Assembly (NCBI GenBank): GCA_031841125.1
Contig: CM063109.1
Span: 69,198,914-69,262,913, forward strand
DNA: 64,000 nt
From: Acanthococcus lagerstroemiae
Lineage: Eukaryota > Arthropoda > Insecta > Hemiptera > Eriococcidae
Direction: 5' to 3'
Part shown: positions 31,935 to 43,320 of the stretch, one piece after another
Position numbering within the stretch: the stretch's first letter is position 1
Layout of the letters: the number at the start of each line of letters is the position of its first letter
The notes under the pieces: generated by a model
Database searches by the model: none
The model's input: only the letters and a program-made list of their open reading frames with translations
Told to the model about the DNA's origin: nothing
Translations under genes and position numbers: made by a program

Positions 31935-33639
31935 GCCGATCGACACATGATTCACAAAAATTTTGACAAATTTATGAAATGTATTTGATAAACTCATAAT
32001 TAAAGGAGGGCGGGCCTATTGTTCTTTTGTAAAAATAACTGTTTCAACCGAGGCGATGACTTAGACTTCCCCAGGATGTAGCAAAACCATTTTCTTTTCC
32101 CCTCGTCTTCTCATAGAGCGAGACGATAAATTGTAAAAAATTGTATACTCCACCTCCTTTTTCTAAAATACTTACAGAATTGACTAAACTGTTTTCAAAT
32201 TAGTACAACTAGAATATAAATTGTGTTTGCTGTAGTGTTGAAATCACTCCCCCTCCAGTCACAGAATATCGAAAAATGAGGAGTAGCAACCCAAGAATCC
32301 CAATGATCGACATATTGGGAGCTACTAACCTCTATTTTTATGACCCTGTGGATTTTAAAATGCCTCAAAAAATGAGTTTAGTGGATTCGAAAACGATATC
32401 ACGCGACATTTATTTGATTAATATTAGTTAATAGACATAAGGTCATCAGTAGACCCCCACAGCCTTATTTTGCAAAAAAAAAGTTGGCTACAAGGTTTTT
32501 GCACCAAAATACACCACATTTTCTCGTGAGAGTGAAAAACGAGGAAAGAAAAAGGGCCATCCTACAGTACAGGCTCTCATCTCCGTTGCCTCGGCTGTTG
32601 CTGATGATGAGCAGACGAAAGATTCTAAAATGCGTTACGACTTCGCATCCCGCTCTGCAGATATTTTTGCATTTTCAAGCAGCCACTTGGTGCAGCAAAA
32701 AGCAAACTGGATTTATCGGTTTATCCTTTCAACCAAGCGTGTCCGAATTACGAGAGGGACGCTAACATCGTCTGGTTAAATTCGTTCAGCATGAATATTC
32801 GGGTCATCGTCGTAAAATTGTGTATAAATATTGTCTGGGCTGCGCGACTTATTGATTGACCAATTTTTGGAACACATTCAACAAAATGAGTTTTGATAGG
32901 CTAATTTGGTGAAACGAAAAGGCTCGTCTTTGCGTAAAATTTACATGTATGACCGCGTGTTGCCCGCGTTAGCTTAATTCTTGTAGCAATTAAGAGTCCA
33001 TTATCGTTTGCGCCTACACTTTTTCACATCGCATCCGGTGGTATTTTAAATAATCGAGTCTACCGCCCGGTTGCATATACGTATGCATATACGCTTACCA
33101 CCTCTATACGGAATGAATAGCACGCGCCATTAATACAAGACACATGTCAACGTTATTAATCTGGGGTTAGATTCAAATTATCAAAATATAAGAAAAAGTT
33201 TATCGTTTTAAATTAATTTTACAGTTGTACTCTGTGCCGTCCTCTCGCGTTCCACCATAATTGTAATATGTTGTTCTTCCTACATCAAGCGTATTTTTCT
33301 TTTTCTGCTCTTTCTTCTATCCTTCTATCTAAATTGACGTTTCGTTGGCGATTGATTATAAAAAGAATTTTTGTATAGGACTGCCCGGTGCGGTTTTAAT
33401 AATCTCGCGGATGGAGGAGGCCAGCTTGGTCATGTATGTATTTGGAATTAAACGTCGTTCGCCTATCAAAGTGCACTTACCGAAGAGTGAGGAAAGTTGA
33501 TATTTTAGTGGTTTTAACAGAACCGATGGAGCTGTCAGAAGTCCAGGTCCGAGACTTGAATCGCTTCGCAGTCTAACCAGGTGTATTAGTTTAGGTAAAA
33601 AACAATCTCGAAATTAGTACGCGAAGGGTTTTTTCAGTC
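31935..33639. other. About 1.7 kb with little recognisable
   Basis: The part at 32230-32400 (GTTGAAATCACTCCCCCTCC ... AATGAGTTTAGTGGATTCGAAAACG) may be a diverged fam-D unit in plus orientation. The rest is ordinary AT-rich sequence, with a small ATACGTATGCATATACG palindrome near 33079. No gene is recognised. Confidence 0.35.
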
Positions 33640-33755
33640 TGAAAGGGGAGCCCTGCCTAACAAGGCCTGAAGCAGTATACGTAAATCTGACAAGTCAAAA
33701 CATAATCTGAGTGAATCCTGACAAGTCTTAACTGAGTCTGGAAACAGAGGTTGCT
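33640..33755. repeat. Cryptic ~20 bp-period repeat, fourth block
   Basis: TAAATCTGACAAGTCAAAAC, GAGTGAATCCTGACAAGTC and TTAACTGAGTCTGG echo the 6.0, 7.7 and 23.6 kb blocks. Short and diverged. Confidence 0.4.
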
Positions 33756-33799
33756 TATTACATTTATCGAGAATATAGGCATCTAAGCAATCTAACCCT

Positions 33800-33905
33800 A
33801 ATGTTCGGTGGAGCGTATGGCGATGCACGCATGCTAAATTGGCTCTACAGACGCCGCACTCCTGGCCCCGGAAACTACCCTTTCGAGTATCGCATCAGTA
33901 TCCTC
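33800..33905 (+). repeat. fam-A short dispersed element, copy 2
   Basis: Contains GGAGCGTATGGCGATGCACG, GCATGCTAAATTGGC, CGCCGCACTCCTGGCCCCGG and AAACTACCCTTTCGAGTATC, then GCATCAGT, in the same order as copies 1 and 3. The left end is diverged (GTTCGGTGG for GGTGTGGTGG). No flanking duplication is clear here. A fam-B unit begins only ~20 bp downstream. Confidence 0.8.
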
Positions 33906-33924
33906 CTACATCCCTGGACCGTCG

Positions 33925-34090
33925 AGAAAATATCCGGGCCTGGGGAGAAGAATACACGAACCACCTTCATCAATACCTTTCTGGGATGTACCCATCGGAG
34001 ACAGAAGATCCCGGCCCTCAAAGAAATTCCCAATTAGTCCTTCCTTTCGTCAGGCCTACCCAATCCTCTATTTTCATACCTGTTCCCCAA
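33925..34090 (+). repeat. fam-B dispersed repeat, copy 1
   Basis: CGTCGAGAAAATATCCGGGC followed by AAGAATACACGAACC, GGGATGTACCCATC and an ATCCTCTATTTTCATACCTG stretch matches 48418-48590 in order. No coding content. Fam-A and fam-B are adjacent here but not at 48.4 kb, so they are independent units or one has been lost. Confidence 0.7.
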
Positions 34091-34279
34091 TCTCCATTAT
34101 GATCTATCGGAGATAGACACGCCTCAAGCATCGGAAACACTCGCAAATGAGATGCTCAAACATTACGCGAAGGGGCTGGGGAGGGGAATTTGAGTTTTTC
34201 TTTATTTTTCCCACGAAGGATGACGTTGCTTTCTGGCATACTGTTGTCCGGTGTTTGTTCAAACTATTGTCAATCTAAA

Positions 34280-34700
34280 CGAGGTTATAAACGGCCAAAA
34301 TCGACCAGAAACGACCAAATTCCACCAGATCTTCCCAAAACTGATGAAAACCGGCCAACTTTATTGATCAGAGTGGATCAAACGAAAAATCAAAATCAAA
34401 TGTTATTTCAAATTGCTAAAATCAACAAAAATCACGAACACCACGAAAATTATTAAAACTGACTGAAAAGGACAAGAAAAAGCTGAACCAAGCATTGAGG
34501 AAGAATTAATAAAACGAATATGATCAAATCTCGCGTAAACTGGTTTGTAATAACCAAACTCGTTCATATCTGATCAAAAATTACCCAAAAAATAGCTTGA
34601 ATTAAACATAATCTAAACAACGATTGGAAACAAAATCTGATCAGAAACAAAAAGTCGACCAAACAGACCAGACAGGACTAAAAACAATTGGAACCTAATG
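34280..34700. repeat. Cryptic GACCA(A/G)AAA-type simple repeat
   Basis: CGGCCAAAATCGACCAGAAA, CGACCAAATTCCACCAGATC, GGATCAAACGAAAAATC and similar words recur at irregular ~10-12 bp intervals. The same style is seen at 36.70-36.96 kb. The derived asparagine/lysine-rich frames are not credible proteins. Confidence 0.5.
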
Positions 34701-35205
34701 TGAATCATACCCCTCTGCTCCTTCCAAAAATTGCTAAGTACTCCATAAACTTCATCCCTCAATTTCAACCCTTATCAAACCATCATAGCCGTTTCCAATA
34801 TTCTTATTTCTTGTCCTCTCTTCTCTCATCATCACCAACCCTCAAATCTCCCAACCACCATCCGTTTAATCCTTCAAGATGACTCGTCTTGCCTCAAAAA
34901 TTCCTCTATTTTCTTTCCGTTATTTATTTTCTCCCTTCCATCTAGTTCCTTCATCCCTCCATGTTCCTTGCCTATAAAGAAGTAAGAGACATGCAAATTG
35001 TATAAAAATAACATGTGTTTTGGTCAAGCTTAGTTATATGGTCGTATTTGATCAGATTCATTATTCATATTTTTAGTCAGATATCAGTTTTTATCTCGCA
35101 GAATCGACCACGTGAGAGTTTTTTTCTAGTACTTTCTGCAACACTTTTAAGCCTATCTAGTGTCTGCTCGAACACGTGTAGTAGCGAGAATCGAAAAAAT
35201 CAAGT
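34701..35205. other. Unassigned, partly CT-rich sequence
   Basis: Pyrimidine-rich in 34800-34970. No gene recognised. Confidence 0.3.
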
Positions 35206-35290
35206 CAGTAAGTCAGTCAGTAGTCAGTCAGTCAGTCAGTCAGCCATTTATTATTTTATTATTATTATTATTATTCTTATTATTATTTTC
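35206..35290. repeat. Microsatellites (CAGT)n and (ATT)n
   Basis: GTCAGTCAGTCAGTCAGTCA (about 35221-35242) is followed by a TTATTATTATTATTATT tract (about 35250-35290). Confidence 0.9.
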
Positions 35291-36025
35291 ATAACGCTCT
35301 AAAGCATCTATTTTTTCCGTTATGTGCCAAAGAAAAACATAAAAATGTCAACAAAAAAAAAAGAAGATAAAGTAAGTGCCACCTTAGTGTACATGTTCCA
35401 GTTCCAAAAACCCACGTGTCAGAGAGTAAGCTGCCCTGAAATCAGGCATTTCTTCACGAAGAATTTGCTGAGAATTTTTGAGAAATATTGAGCGTTTATT
35501 ATCGAGAATTTGCTTGCTTGCTATCACTACTTTTAGATGTAAGGGCTTCCCATGAAAAATATCAGTGACTTTTCGGACCAATCGCTATCTCGCAAAAAAT
35601 ATCTGCGAATCCTCGAAACAATCGCGTCTCATGTGGCTTCATGCCCGCTGATGGGTTCGTGACTCGTCGGGGTCCCAGTGGCTCGCTACAGCTACTCCAC
35701 CCTTCGCTCGACGCCAACGGTGAATTCAAAGCTCGTCGGAAAAAGGAAAAATCGCGTGAAAATCTCGCTTCCTATTGGATAGATTTTGCTACAAATCAAT
35801 AGCGTGTTATTCCTAGCTATGCTCTACCGAGTCATCCCTTCTCGAGTTCACCCCACCGCGAACTACCATTAACAGATCTAGAGTAATACCTGATTTTTAA
35901 TTTTATTCAGTTTTAATTTTTTTTTTAAATTAGCTAACAAGGAAAAACGCGAGACTTCGAAAAGTCGGGACCGAGGATTAGGAATGTTTGCCAGTCAAGT
36001 GGCACCTATATTACAGAACCTAAAC
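35291..36025. other. Unassigned sequence
   Basis: Includes a moderately CpG-containing patch (35620-35760). No gene or element recognised. Confidence 0.35.
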
Positions 36026-36037
36026 CATATGAACCCT

Positions 36038-36393
36038 TAGTGTTCATTTTGGAGTGTGAGTGAACTTGGTAATATTCCTTTCTTAGGGTGTGCCAATTCA
36101 CTTTTCCTTCTTCTGTATTCCAGAGCGCTTTCGGCTGTTATGCCATCATCAGTAACGTACCCTAAATGAGACTTGTCTCTTGTGGTCCTATAGTTATAGT
36201 CGAGGGTAGTACCGTATGGTGAGCCTGTTTAGTCTTGCGCTCCTATTGGTTGTCTGTGAATATGCCCTCGGCTATAACTACAGGACCACAAGAGACAAGT
36301 CTCATTTAGGGTACTCCACTGATGTGGCATAACAGCCGAAAGCGCTCTGGAATACAGAAGAAGGAAAAGTGAATTGGCACACCCTAAGAAAGG
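36038..36393. mobile_element. Foldback element with 130 bp arms, inserted in a second foldback
   Basis: The left arm 36077-36206 and right arm 36264-36393 are reverse complements at roughly 90% or better: CCTTTCTTAGGGTGTGCCAA, CCAGAGCGCTTTCGGCTGTT and ACTTGTCTCTTGTGGTCCT all recur inverted, around a ~57 nt loop. CATATGAACCCT occurs at 36026-36037 and again at 36394-36405, a 12 bp direct repeat bracketing 36038-36393. The second copy is also the terminus of the next foldback, so this element seems to have landed in that terminus and duplicated 12 bp. The ~39 bp at 36038-36076 is not part of the arms and is unexplained. A 16 bp match to the terminus (TAGGGTGTGCCAATTC) occurs near 41293. No coding capacity. 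Confidence 0.85.
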
Positions 36394-36649
36394 CATATGA
36401 ACCCTGTTCTACAAAAAGGGAATAAGTCATATTTTGACGGTTTTCTGATTGTTTACGATTCTAATAACACTCTTCACGTAGAATCGACACTGATATTACA
36501 CAATTCCACGCGCAAAACATCGAAGCATACGGAACTGTGTAACATCAGTGCTACCCATCGATTTTACATAAAAAGTGCTATTCAGAATCGTAAATCAGAA
36601 AATCGTCAAAATAAGACTTATCCCCTTCTTGTAAAACAAGGTTCATATA
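36394..36649. mobile_element. Second foldback element, ~115 bp arms
   Basis: The left arm 36394-36507 (CATATGAACCCTGTTCTACA ... TTTACGATTCTAATA ... TTACACAATTCC) and right arm 36531-36649, reverse-complemented (TATATGAACCTTGTTTTACA ... TTTACGATTCTGAATA ... TTACACAGTTCC), match at about 80% around a 23 nt loop. Its left terminus also occurs upstream at 36026 because of the nested foldback. The open frame at 36397-36696 is a shadow. Confidence 0.85.
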
Positions 36650-36699
36650 CAACCCGGAAAAGACAAAAGACAACAAAATCTATTACAAACAAGTAGATT

Positions 36700-36965
36700 C
36701 GATCGAAACATGCAAAAAAAAATCTGACTAGAAACTTCCTACGCTGACCAAAATTACTAAAAATAACCTAATACAATATTAATTATGACTACAAGGGATA
36801 AAATAACTAAATCTGACCAAAAATTAAAAGTCTCGCCAAACATAACCAAAATAATTAGAAATAATCAAAAGCAAACCCCCTTTGTCAACAAACGATCAAA
36901 TTTGACCACAATTGATCAAAAATCGCCCAAATCAAACAGGATCAAAAACGAACAAGAATTCAAGA
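36700..36965. repeat. Cryptic GACCAAAA-type simple repeat, second block
   Basis: GACCAAAATTACTAAAAATA, GACCAAAAATTAAAAGTC, AACATAACCAAAATAATTAG and TTGACCACAATTGATC recur loosely, like 34.28-34.70 kb. Confidence 0.45.
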
Positions 36966-38160
36966 ATTACACACGTGATAGAGAACGACAAAGGCGTCGG
37001 AAGGTTTTTTCAGGGGGAGGGGGTACAAAAATTAAGAAATTAAGTAAACAGACCAAAAAAGTGTCAAGGTTTTTATCTTTGGAACTGAGTTAAATACTCA
37101 TAAATCTTGTCTCTGATACGCCTGAAGGCGCCTTTTAATATTTTTTGGGGGTGCTTTGTATCTTTTTTTTTTTTTGAGGGAGTACAATGTATTCCTTTAC
37201 CTTATTGTTCAAAAGCTACTAAAGAATGAGGGAAGAGTGAAATTCTTCAAAAAATTAGAATCCGTAACCTAACATTATTTTTGAAATATAATTTAAAGTC
37301 TAAACCTATCATCTGAGTTCAGAATTTTAAAATGAGAAAAATCTTACACAAAAAATTTACCTTTAAAATATCGAAAAGCCAGATTTTCAAAAAATTTGGA
37401 TTTAGAAATCCGTTGTGCATTCCTCCGAAAACAATTAAATTCTAAGTGTTCATTATCTCAGATGACGAAATGAATTCAAAAATTACTTAACATAACCAAA
37501 CTTGATATAGGTACAAAAACACCTAAACCAGATAAATACAGACTGAAACCTAATCATTAAGAAGCGTACCCCCTCCGCCATCTCAAAAATTATTTTGTCC
37601 AATTTTTCCGAAAAAAAACATAGTTTTTCTGTTTTTTTTCTTTTCTTTTCCTGCTTCTGTGCCTTAATTTGTTCAGGTGCTCTTTTTAGTCGAGTGCTCC
37701 AAAGCCATGACCCTGCTTTAATATGCACGTATATTCGGCTTTGATACATTAACGCTAAAGCGGAAGCACTTTGCAAAAATGAGTATGTTATTTTAGGGAA
37801 GTTTACTCCGTAACAAAAATTTTGGGAAGGTTTCATTTCTTTCAAGACATTTTGCGATTACATTACGAAATATTAACGTATCAAAAGGAGCACACACAAT
37901 GCGGATGTTTCCTTTAATCTGTCATTTTAACGATGGTTATAGTCACGTTTTAATACAGTGATATTTAACGAAGCGAGAAGAGCTACCATTAAAGGGTCTT
38001 TCTAATAAGGACGCACAGCCATAAATATCAACTTTTGAAAAAATATCTTTTTGTATCTAATGCAAATTAGCTATTTGTATCCCTCGCAAAAGAAGCATTA
38101 CATTGAGTAACATTTTCGTCCCTGAGTGAAATATTTCTTCTCAGGAGAACGCGCATAAAA
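36966..38160. other. About 1.2 kb unassigned
   Basis: Contains GTCGGAAGGTTTTTTCAGGG with a G run near 37012-37022 and a T13 run near 37166. No gene recognised. Confidence 0.35.
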
Positions 38161-38345
38161 TTTGTCATCACCTTCCAATGAAGGGGCCCGAAAAAGCGTA
38201 AGTCCGAGGCGAGTGAAACCAACGGCTTTACACACTTCAGCAGGGACTGAAAGCCGATTGAAAAAGCTAATCTACTGGTTAAAATTCGATGTTCTTGAAA
38301 GGAATCTAATTAAAGGCCGAAGGCTAAAACAGAAAATGAAATAAT
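38161..38345. repeat. GCCGAA-type repeat, diverged copy
   Basis: GGGACTGAAAGCCGATTGAA resembles GAGACTGAAAGTCGATTGAT at about 19019, and AAGGCCGAAGGCTAAAAC resembles the surroundings of the 19.1 kb transposon. Weak evidence for a shared family. Confidence 0.4.
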
Positions 38346-38449
38346 TACTGGTTTATTTCCAGATTTTCCAAGTTCCAGTTTCTAGACCACTGAGTTTTAA
38401 TTTTGAACTTTTTCAATTGAAAGCAGTTCTTCCAACGTTCCTTATCATA

Positions 38450-39130
38450 ACCATTCACTGACCTCATTTCTGAGTCCCCTAAAACTGGCTACCGATATCT
38501 CGGTTTGAGACTCCCGTTCCCTAGATGTTAAAATTTTCAATTTTAAAATATTCCGCGATGTGCAGCACCTGCCATGGCTAGTCGTGCATCAACATGGAGG
38601 AAGGCGAGATCTAGTTTGAAAATTTTAGCTTCCGCCCTCTCACACGTACCATAATTTTTAAATAGAGGTTAAATCGTTATCAGAAATGGATTCAACGATC
38701 TTTAAACCCTAAAAAAATGACATCCATATTGTATTTTTCAATATTTTCAGATCCCACTGCGTCATAGATACCACAATTTTGAAATTGGGGTCAAGCCGTT
38801 AACAAGAATGAGCGAGTTCAGTGAGCCTTGAACCCTATAAAGTGATATCACATAGGTTTTTTTTTTTTGAGTCCTCGCCCCACACGGCTACAATTTTGAG
38901 ATTACAGGAGAACAAAAATTATTAAAATCAAATTCTGTCACCTTGACACTTTCTTACAAAGTATAAGTTTTAAAAGCGGTAGTGAAATTTTCATTTCTGA
39001 TATTCTAATAATGAAAAAAAATAATAAAAAATTCAAATTCTGATATCTAAGGATAGGAGGCAGGGGGGAAAACCATCTCAGGGATGGATATGCGGGGATG
39101 TAGAGAAACGGTCCCGAGGGTGCTTTGCAT
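38450..39130. repeat. fam-D units plus outer-arm segment, diverged copy
   Basis: GATATCTAAGGATAGGAGGC ... CATCTCAGGGATGGATATG ... GGGATGTAGAGAAACGG (39030-39110) matches 28425-28495 (GGTATCTCAGGAGTGAGG ... CCCAGAGATGGATAGGTAGAG) in the same orientation. Upstream, 38650-38870 has repeated units with TCAACGATCTTTAAACCC and GTTCAGTGAGCCTTGAACCC, in fam-D style. So the 27.3-28.6 kb element has at least one related partial copy. Confidence 0.5.
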
Positions 39131-41150
39131 TCTTACTGCGCGCTGAAGTCGGCGAGACTAAAAAAATGACGAAAATTCTCGTTTTTGCCAAATTACGATT
39201 CAATATACCAAGGATAATAGATCTGTAATTTGACGGCTCATCTTTATCGCCTTCTTTGTACAACTGGGCATGATATTACCGAGTCTTTAAATTGGTTAGG
39301 AAATGTTCCTGTTTCGAGGCTGAGATTAAATAATGAGGTTAAATTCGGAGCCGTATGGTTTCTGATTTCTTTCAGATTAATTAGCTAAATTGCGACGGTC
39401 GTGACCCCTTGCTGAAACGTTAATTCCAACCCGTTTTAGAGTGCACCTAAACTGAAAGCTCGCGACAAGGGTAGGTATACGAACGTATTATAAATGAGCA
39501 AACAGCCAACGAAGAAGAAATTACCGCGATATCGCGAATGCAATTTGAGACCCTCTATTTCCCGCTGATCTCGCTATGGCGTTATTTAAGAGCGAGTTTA
39601 TTATTTATACCGTAAAACTACGTACAACTGCTGCACACGTATCACGAGACACCCACCGCTCATCCAGAACCCTTTTCTGCAAAATCGTATACACTGCATT
39701 CGTTCTCTTTGTGAGCTCCAGCCGGAGTGTATCTGAGAGTATTCTCTCCGGTAGAGTCTCTCCTCCCTTGTATCGCAATCGAATCGTATATATCCTGAGG
39801 ACCACCCGATAAACGTAACATTAATATCCTCCTGTTTCGCTGCATTCTCTCCAATTCCGCAGGATACACGTTTTCAACATCCATTTTTCTGATAAATTAC
39901 CAGACCAGCTCTGGTCTGCACTTCTCGCTTCTACACCTAGGCTATATTAGATACATACACCGTCTATATACAGTCGTTACCACTGGATACAAAAATGGTA
40001 TTTTGTAACGACCTTAATTTTAAAATTATTTCGCCGCTTACCCTAATTGGCAGCTTTATATCTTCCGTTGTGTTTTCTCGCAGATTTATACGCGTATACA
40101 ATTTTATGTATTAGGTACATAGCTACATACATACTTACAAGGAGAGAGAAAACGTTTGGTATACTTTATATCCCGAGCTTTAACGATTTGTGAGCGCCAT
40201 GGCACAGAAAAGAAGTAACCGACAAAACGGTGATTAACCTTTAAACGGACATTAAAAGTTTTCACAAAATTGATTTAAATTTTTGTTTAATGGTTCGTAA
40301 GTAATATTTCACGTTTTTACGAGCTCTTTCCAACAACGTGCACGGCTCCAGAGTTCGGAAATTTAGAGACGACTCCGAATACCTACACTTTTCACGATAC
40401 TTCGAGAGGACGGCGTCGCCAACGAGAAAAGCCCGAATCGATCACTCGAATTTGGAACACGATGAAGCAATCCAGATTTGGAGACGATTAAGCCGGATCG
40501 ATCGGCGAGTAGGATAACCACCTGTCCGTCATTTATGATAAATTGTGTTTCTCCTTTTCGAACGTATAATTCGACTTAAAAATATATGAAGTCGTTTACA
40601 TACCAAAGGGACAATATTTACCCGCGGTTATTTGTTTTTAGAAAAGGGTGCATAGTATTATAAGTTGCCCTGGCATGGTCGGGGTGAACATTTATCAGGT
40701 TCTCGTCGGTGAGTGGTTTTCCTTGTATACAATTTTAGTAATAGTTGCGTTATAGCAGGAATATACAACCAAACAACACAATGCGGATGGTCGGGTAGCG
40801 GCTGCTTTTGAAATAACGCGCGGATTAGTTGGCGAGAATGTGGAATACGAAAATGTTGACTCGTATTATCGCTGTGCTTGAAGGTGCGAAACCGATGACG
40901 CATCGGCGAACTGTTCTCACGGGGCTGAGGAACAACCATGGCCGGATTTTGTATTGGGATGCTATAATTACAACTTTTACCCACGTACTTAGAGCTTTTC
41001 TGTCAAGAATCCTAATTTTTGAGAGGTACACTGATTTCTATAGCACAGAAATATATAAGGGTAAATAAAGGAATCAGGAATTGTCTGCTACCAACTGTAT
41101 CTCTCTATATATTGAAAAGAATGGATCTCCCCTCCTCCACCCTCCGCCGA
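39131..41150. other. About 2 kb with no recognisable gene or element
   Basis: Contains CpG-bearing patches (39650-39860, 40340-40510) and ATACATACATAC-like runs near 40125. The overlapping frames on both strands at 39576-39884 and 40658-41068 have no recognisable domain. No splice-bounded exon stood out. Confidence 0.4.
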
Positions 41151-41260
41151 ACAAAGAACTCCAGTGATAAGACATAATGACATAGTCAACCAGTACGTCT
41201 TTGTCATGTTCTTATTATCTCCTATTTTTGCCTTTTCGTCCTCTCCTCCTCCCAGCCCCT
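41151..41260. repeat. fam-X fragment
   Basis: GATAAGACATAATGACATAG and TCTTTGTCATGTTCTTATTA repeat the fam-X vocabulary. Confidence 0.4.
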
Positions 41261-41289
41261 CCGCAAAAAACTCTTCTAAACCATTCGGT

Positions 41290-41312
41290 ATGTAGGGTGT
41301 GCCAATTCGATT
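41290..41312. repeat. Solo terminus matching the 36.0 kb foldback
   Basis: TAGGGTGTGCCAATTC is identical to 16 bp of the terminus of the foldback at 36077-36393. No second arm was found nearby, so it may be a remnant or coincidence. Confidence 0.4.
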
Positions 41313-41508
41313 TTTTATAAATTTTCCTAAAAAGCTTTAAAATAAATTAATCTTTTTGGGCCCGGGGGGGGGGTAACCTGGTTAATTTGAAAAACCTGTA
41401 TCGAAATGTTTGAAATGGTCTGTTGAGTTTTCACTGAGGACAGGTTTCACTGTACGTCTATTTACTTATCTTTAGCGACTGCATGCAAAAAATGTGTTGC
41501 CTGAATGG

Positions 41509-41603
41509 TGGTTCTACGTTAAAAATTACGTAATAAAATATTACATAAGAATGGCTTTTACCCACCCCCTCAAAGCCCTTACGTAATTAATGAACGACCC
41601 CTA
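41509..41603. mobile_element. Small MITE with AATTACGTAA arms
   Basis: AAAAATTACGTAATAAAATA on the left and CTTACGTAATTAATGAACGA on the right are inverted. The right end, reverse-complemented, reads GGGGTCGTTCATTAATTACG, a terminus style common in invertebrate MITEs. About 95 bp, ends imperfect. Confidence 0.5.
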
Positions 41604-41689
41604 ATGGCACAATCTTATCTCTATATAATACTCGTATTAAGAAAATCCCCACTTTCCCACCCAGAAAAAACGGCAGCTAAGACAGAAGG

Positions 41690-41900
41690 ACGTACTGAAT
41701 CATCATGTCATTATTATGTCATATTAGCCTTATTTTAATACGTCTGACAATGTCTTATTATTTCTTCCTGTTCATGCCCCCTCTACCCCCTCTGGAAAAA
41801 ACTCCAGCGACTCATATTTGACTATAAAATGATATTATGCCAAATTAAACCTTCATTATGTCGTATTAGACTTATAACTCCTGCTGATGAAACTCAATAG
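41690..41900. repeat. fam-X fragment
   Basis: CATGTCATTATTATGTCATA, ACAATGTCTTATTATTTC and TTCATTATGTCGTATTAGAC are fam-X words. Confidence 0.45.
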
Positions 41901-42329
41901 CGTAATCTTTTACACGAGTCAAATTATATCTTCAGGAAAATAAAGAACATTGTCAGATTAGGTTTGGACAGACCTCTTTACTGTGCCTTATCAACTACCT
42001 CCGGAAGGAAAAAAATTACACCCGAAACTTGATCTCCTCCCCCATCTCTCTGGCCCGCCAAAAACGAAGACCTCTAAGTTTCAAAATACAGGTATTAAAA
42101 GTTCCCGGCGTGAGAATATTTCATATTTTGAACGCGTTACCCAGTAATGTTAAGAGTAAGACTTCGTAATATAGAGAAATATGCGTTGATACCAAGAGCA
42201 AACTTGTCTCCTCCATGTCCCCCTAACCGTCCGAAAATGAAGACCTCCAAATGTTAAAATATAAGCATGTATTTAGAGATCTGCTGATGTGAGAAGACTT
42301 CGTAATTTAAGATTATTTAACCTACAAAA
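41901..42329. other. Unassigned spacer within the fam-X region
   Basis: No recognisable gene. Two loosely similar stretches (about 41960-42090 and 42180-42270: CTTGATCTCCTCCCCCAT / CTTGTCTCCTCCATGTCC, then GAAGACCTC) suggest an old tandem duplication. Confidence 0.35.
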
Positions 42330-43320
42330 TGACCTTCGAAAAGAAAAATAGGACATTTGAGGAATGAGATAACAGAAGAGACAGGAAATAACCTGAAATA
42401 CTGAAACGATAAAATTGATCAAAAACGACTGAATCAGTAGAAAAAATTAAAAATAAATAGAGGAAGGCAGAAAAATGGTTTAAGAAGAAAAAAGACCAAT
42501 GAGGACACAAAACAACAGAGAAAAGAGGGGAAAGCGAGACAAACAAAAGGGGGAAACGGGAGAAAGACGCAAAAAAGTGGATAAGACACAATAAGGAAGA
42601 AAAAACATAAAATAAACTACAAAAGAAGATGAATAAAAAATTATAGAAGAAGTAAAACAAACTAAAATTTTCCTGAGACATTAAGTCATTATTGAGCCTG
42701 AATAAGTATTACAAAAAGCAGTCTGAATAACTTATTAGAGTCAGAATATGTCGATCCACGAGTCTGACTAAATTAGAAAAAAGGTGAGAGGCAGAATAAA
42801 AAACATCCAAAAATAGGAGAAAAATCGGGGAAAACAGAAAGAGAAAGAAAGTGGCGTATCAAAACTCAAAAATAGTGAATGAAAAGGAAGAGAAATAATT
42901 TATAATAGATAAAAAACAGAGAAAGGCTAAACAACAGAAACCGGTAACAGACGAAGAAGACAAGATGGAAGAATCTTACATCTTTTTAGCTCGGGATTAT
43001 TTCGGAGGGCCTCAGAATTATTTTTGATTTATCTCACACATAAGTCTGTATCCACGGATAACAGAAAATGCAGGCGAAAAATTCAAGTATCATCAAAACG
43101 ATCAAAAATTACACAAAAATGATAATCTCAGAAGAAATGAAAATTCATGTTCAATTTGCTGCATTATGTCTTATTGTGTCTTATCGTGTCTTATGTCTTT
43201 AATCTTTATACATCAATGCTGTCGAGAGTGGGGCCACGAAATGGCCGGGGGGCGAAGCCATCTAACTCTATTTCTTCAATGCAGTTCCCTCCCCCCCCCC
43301 ATTATCTATATTATGTACCA

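Noticed and set aside
35206..35290. CRISPR-like repeat array
   Set aside because: Plain tetranucleotide and trinucleotide microsatellites with no spacers.
36397..36696. 99-codon frame as a gene
   Set aside because: It spans both arms of a foldback element, so the two halves are reverse complements of each other.
42322..42681. 119-codon minus-strand frame as a gene
   Set aside because: Same fam-X CT-rich repeat read on the pyrimidine strand, with no domain and no start context.
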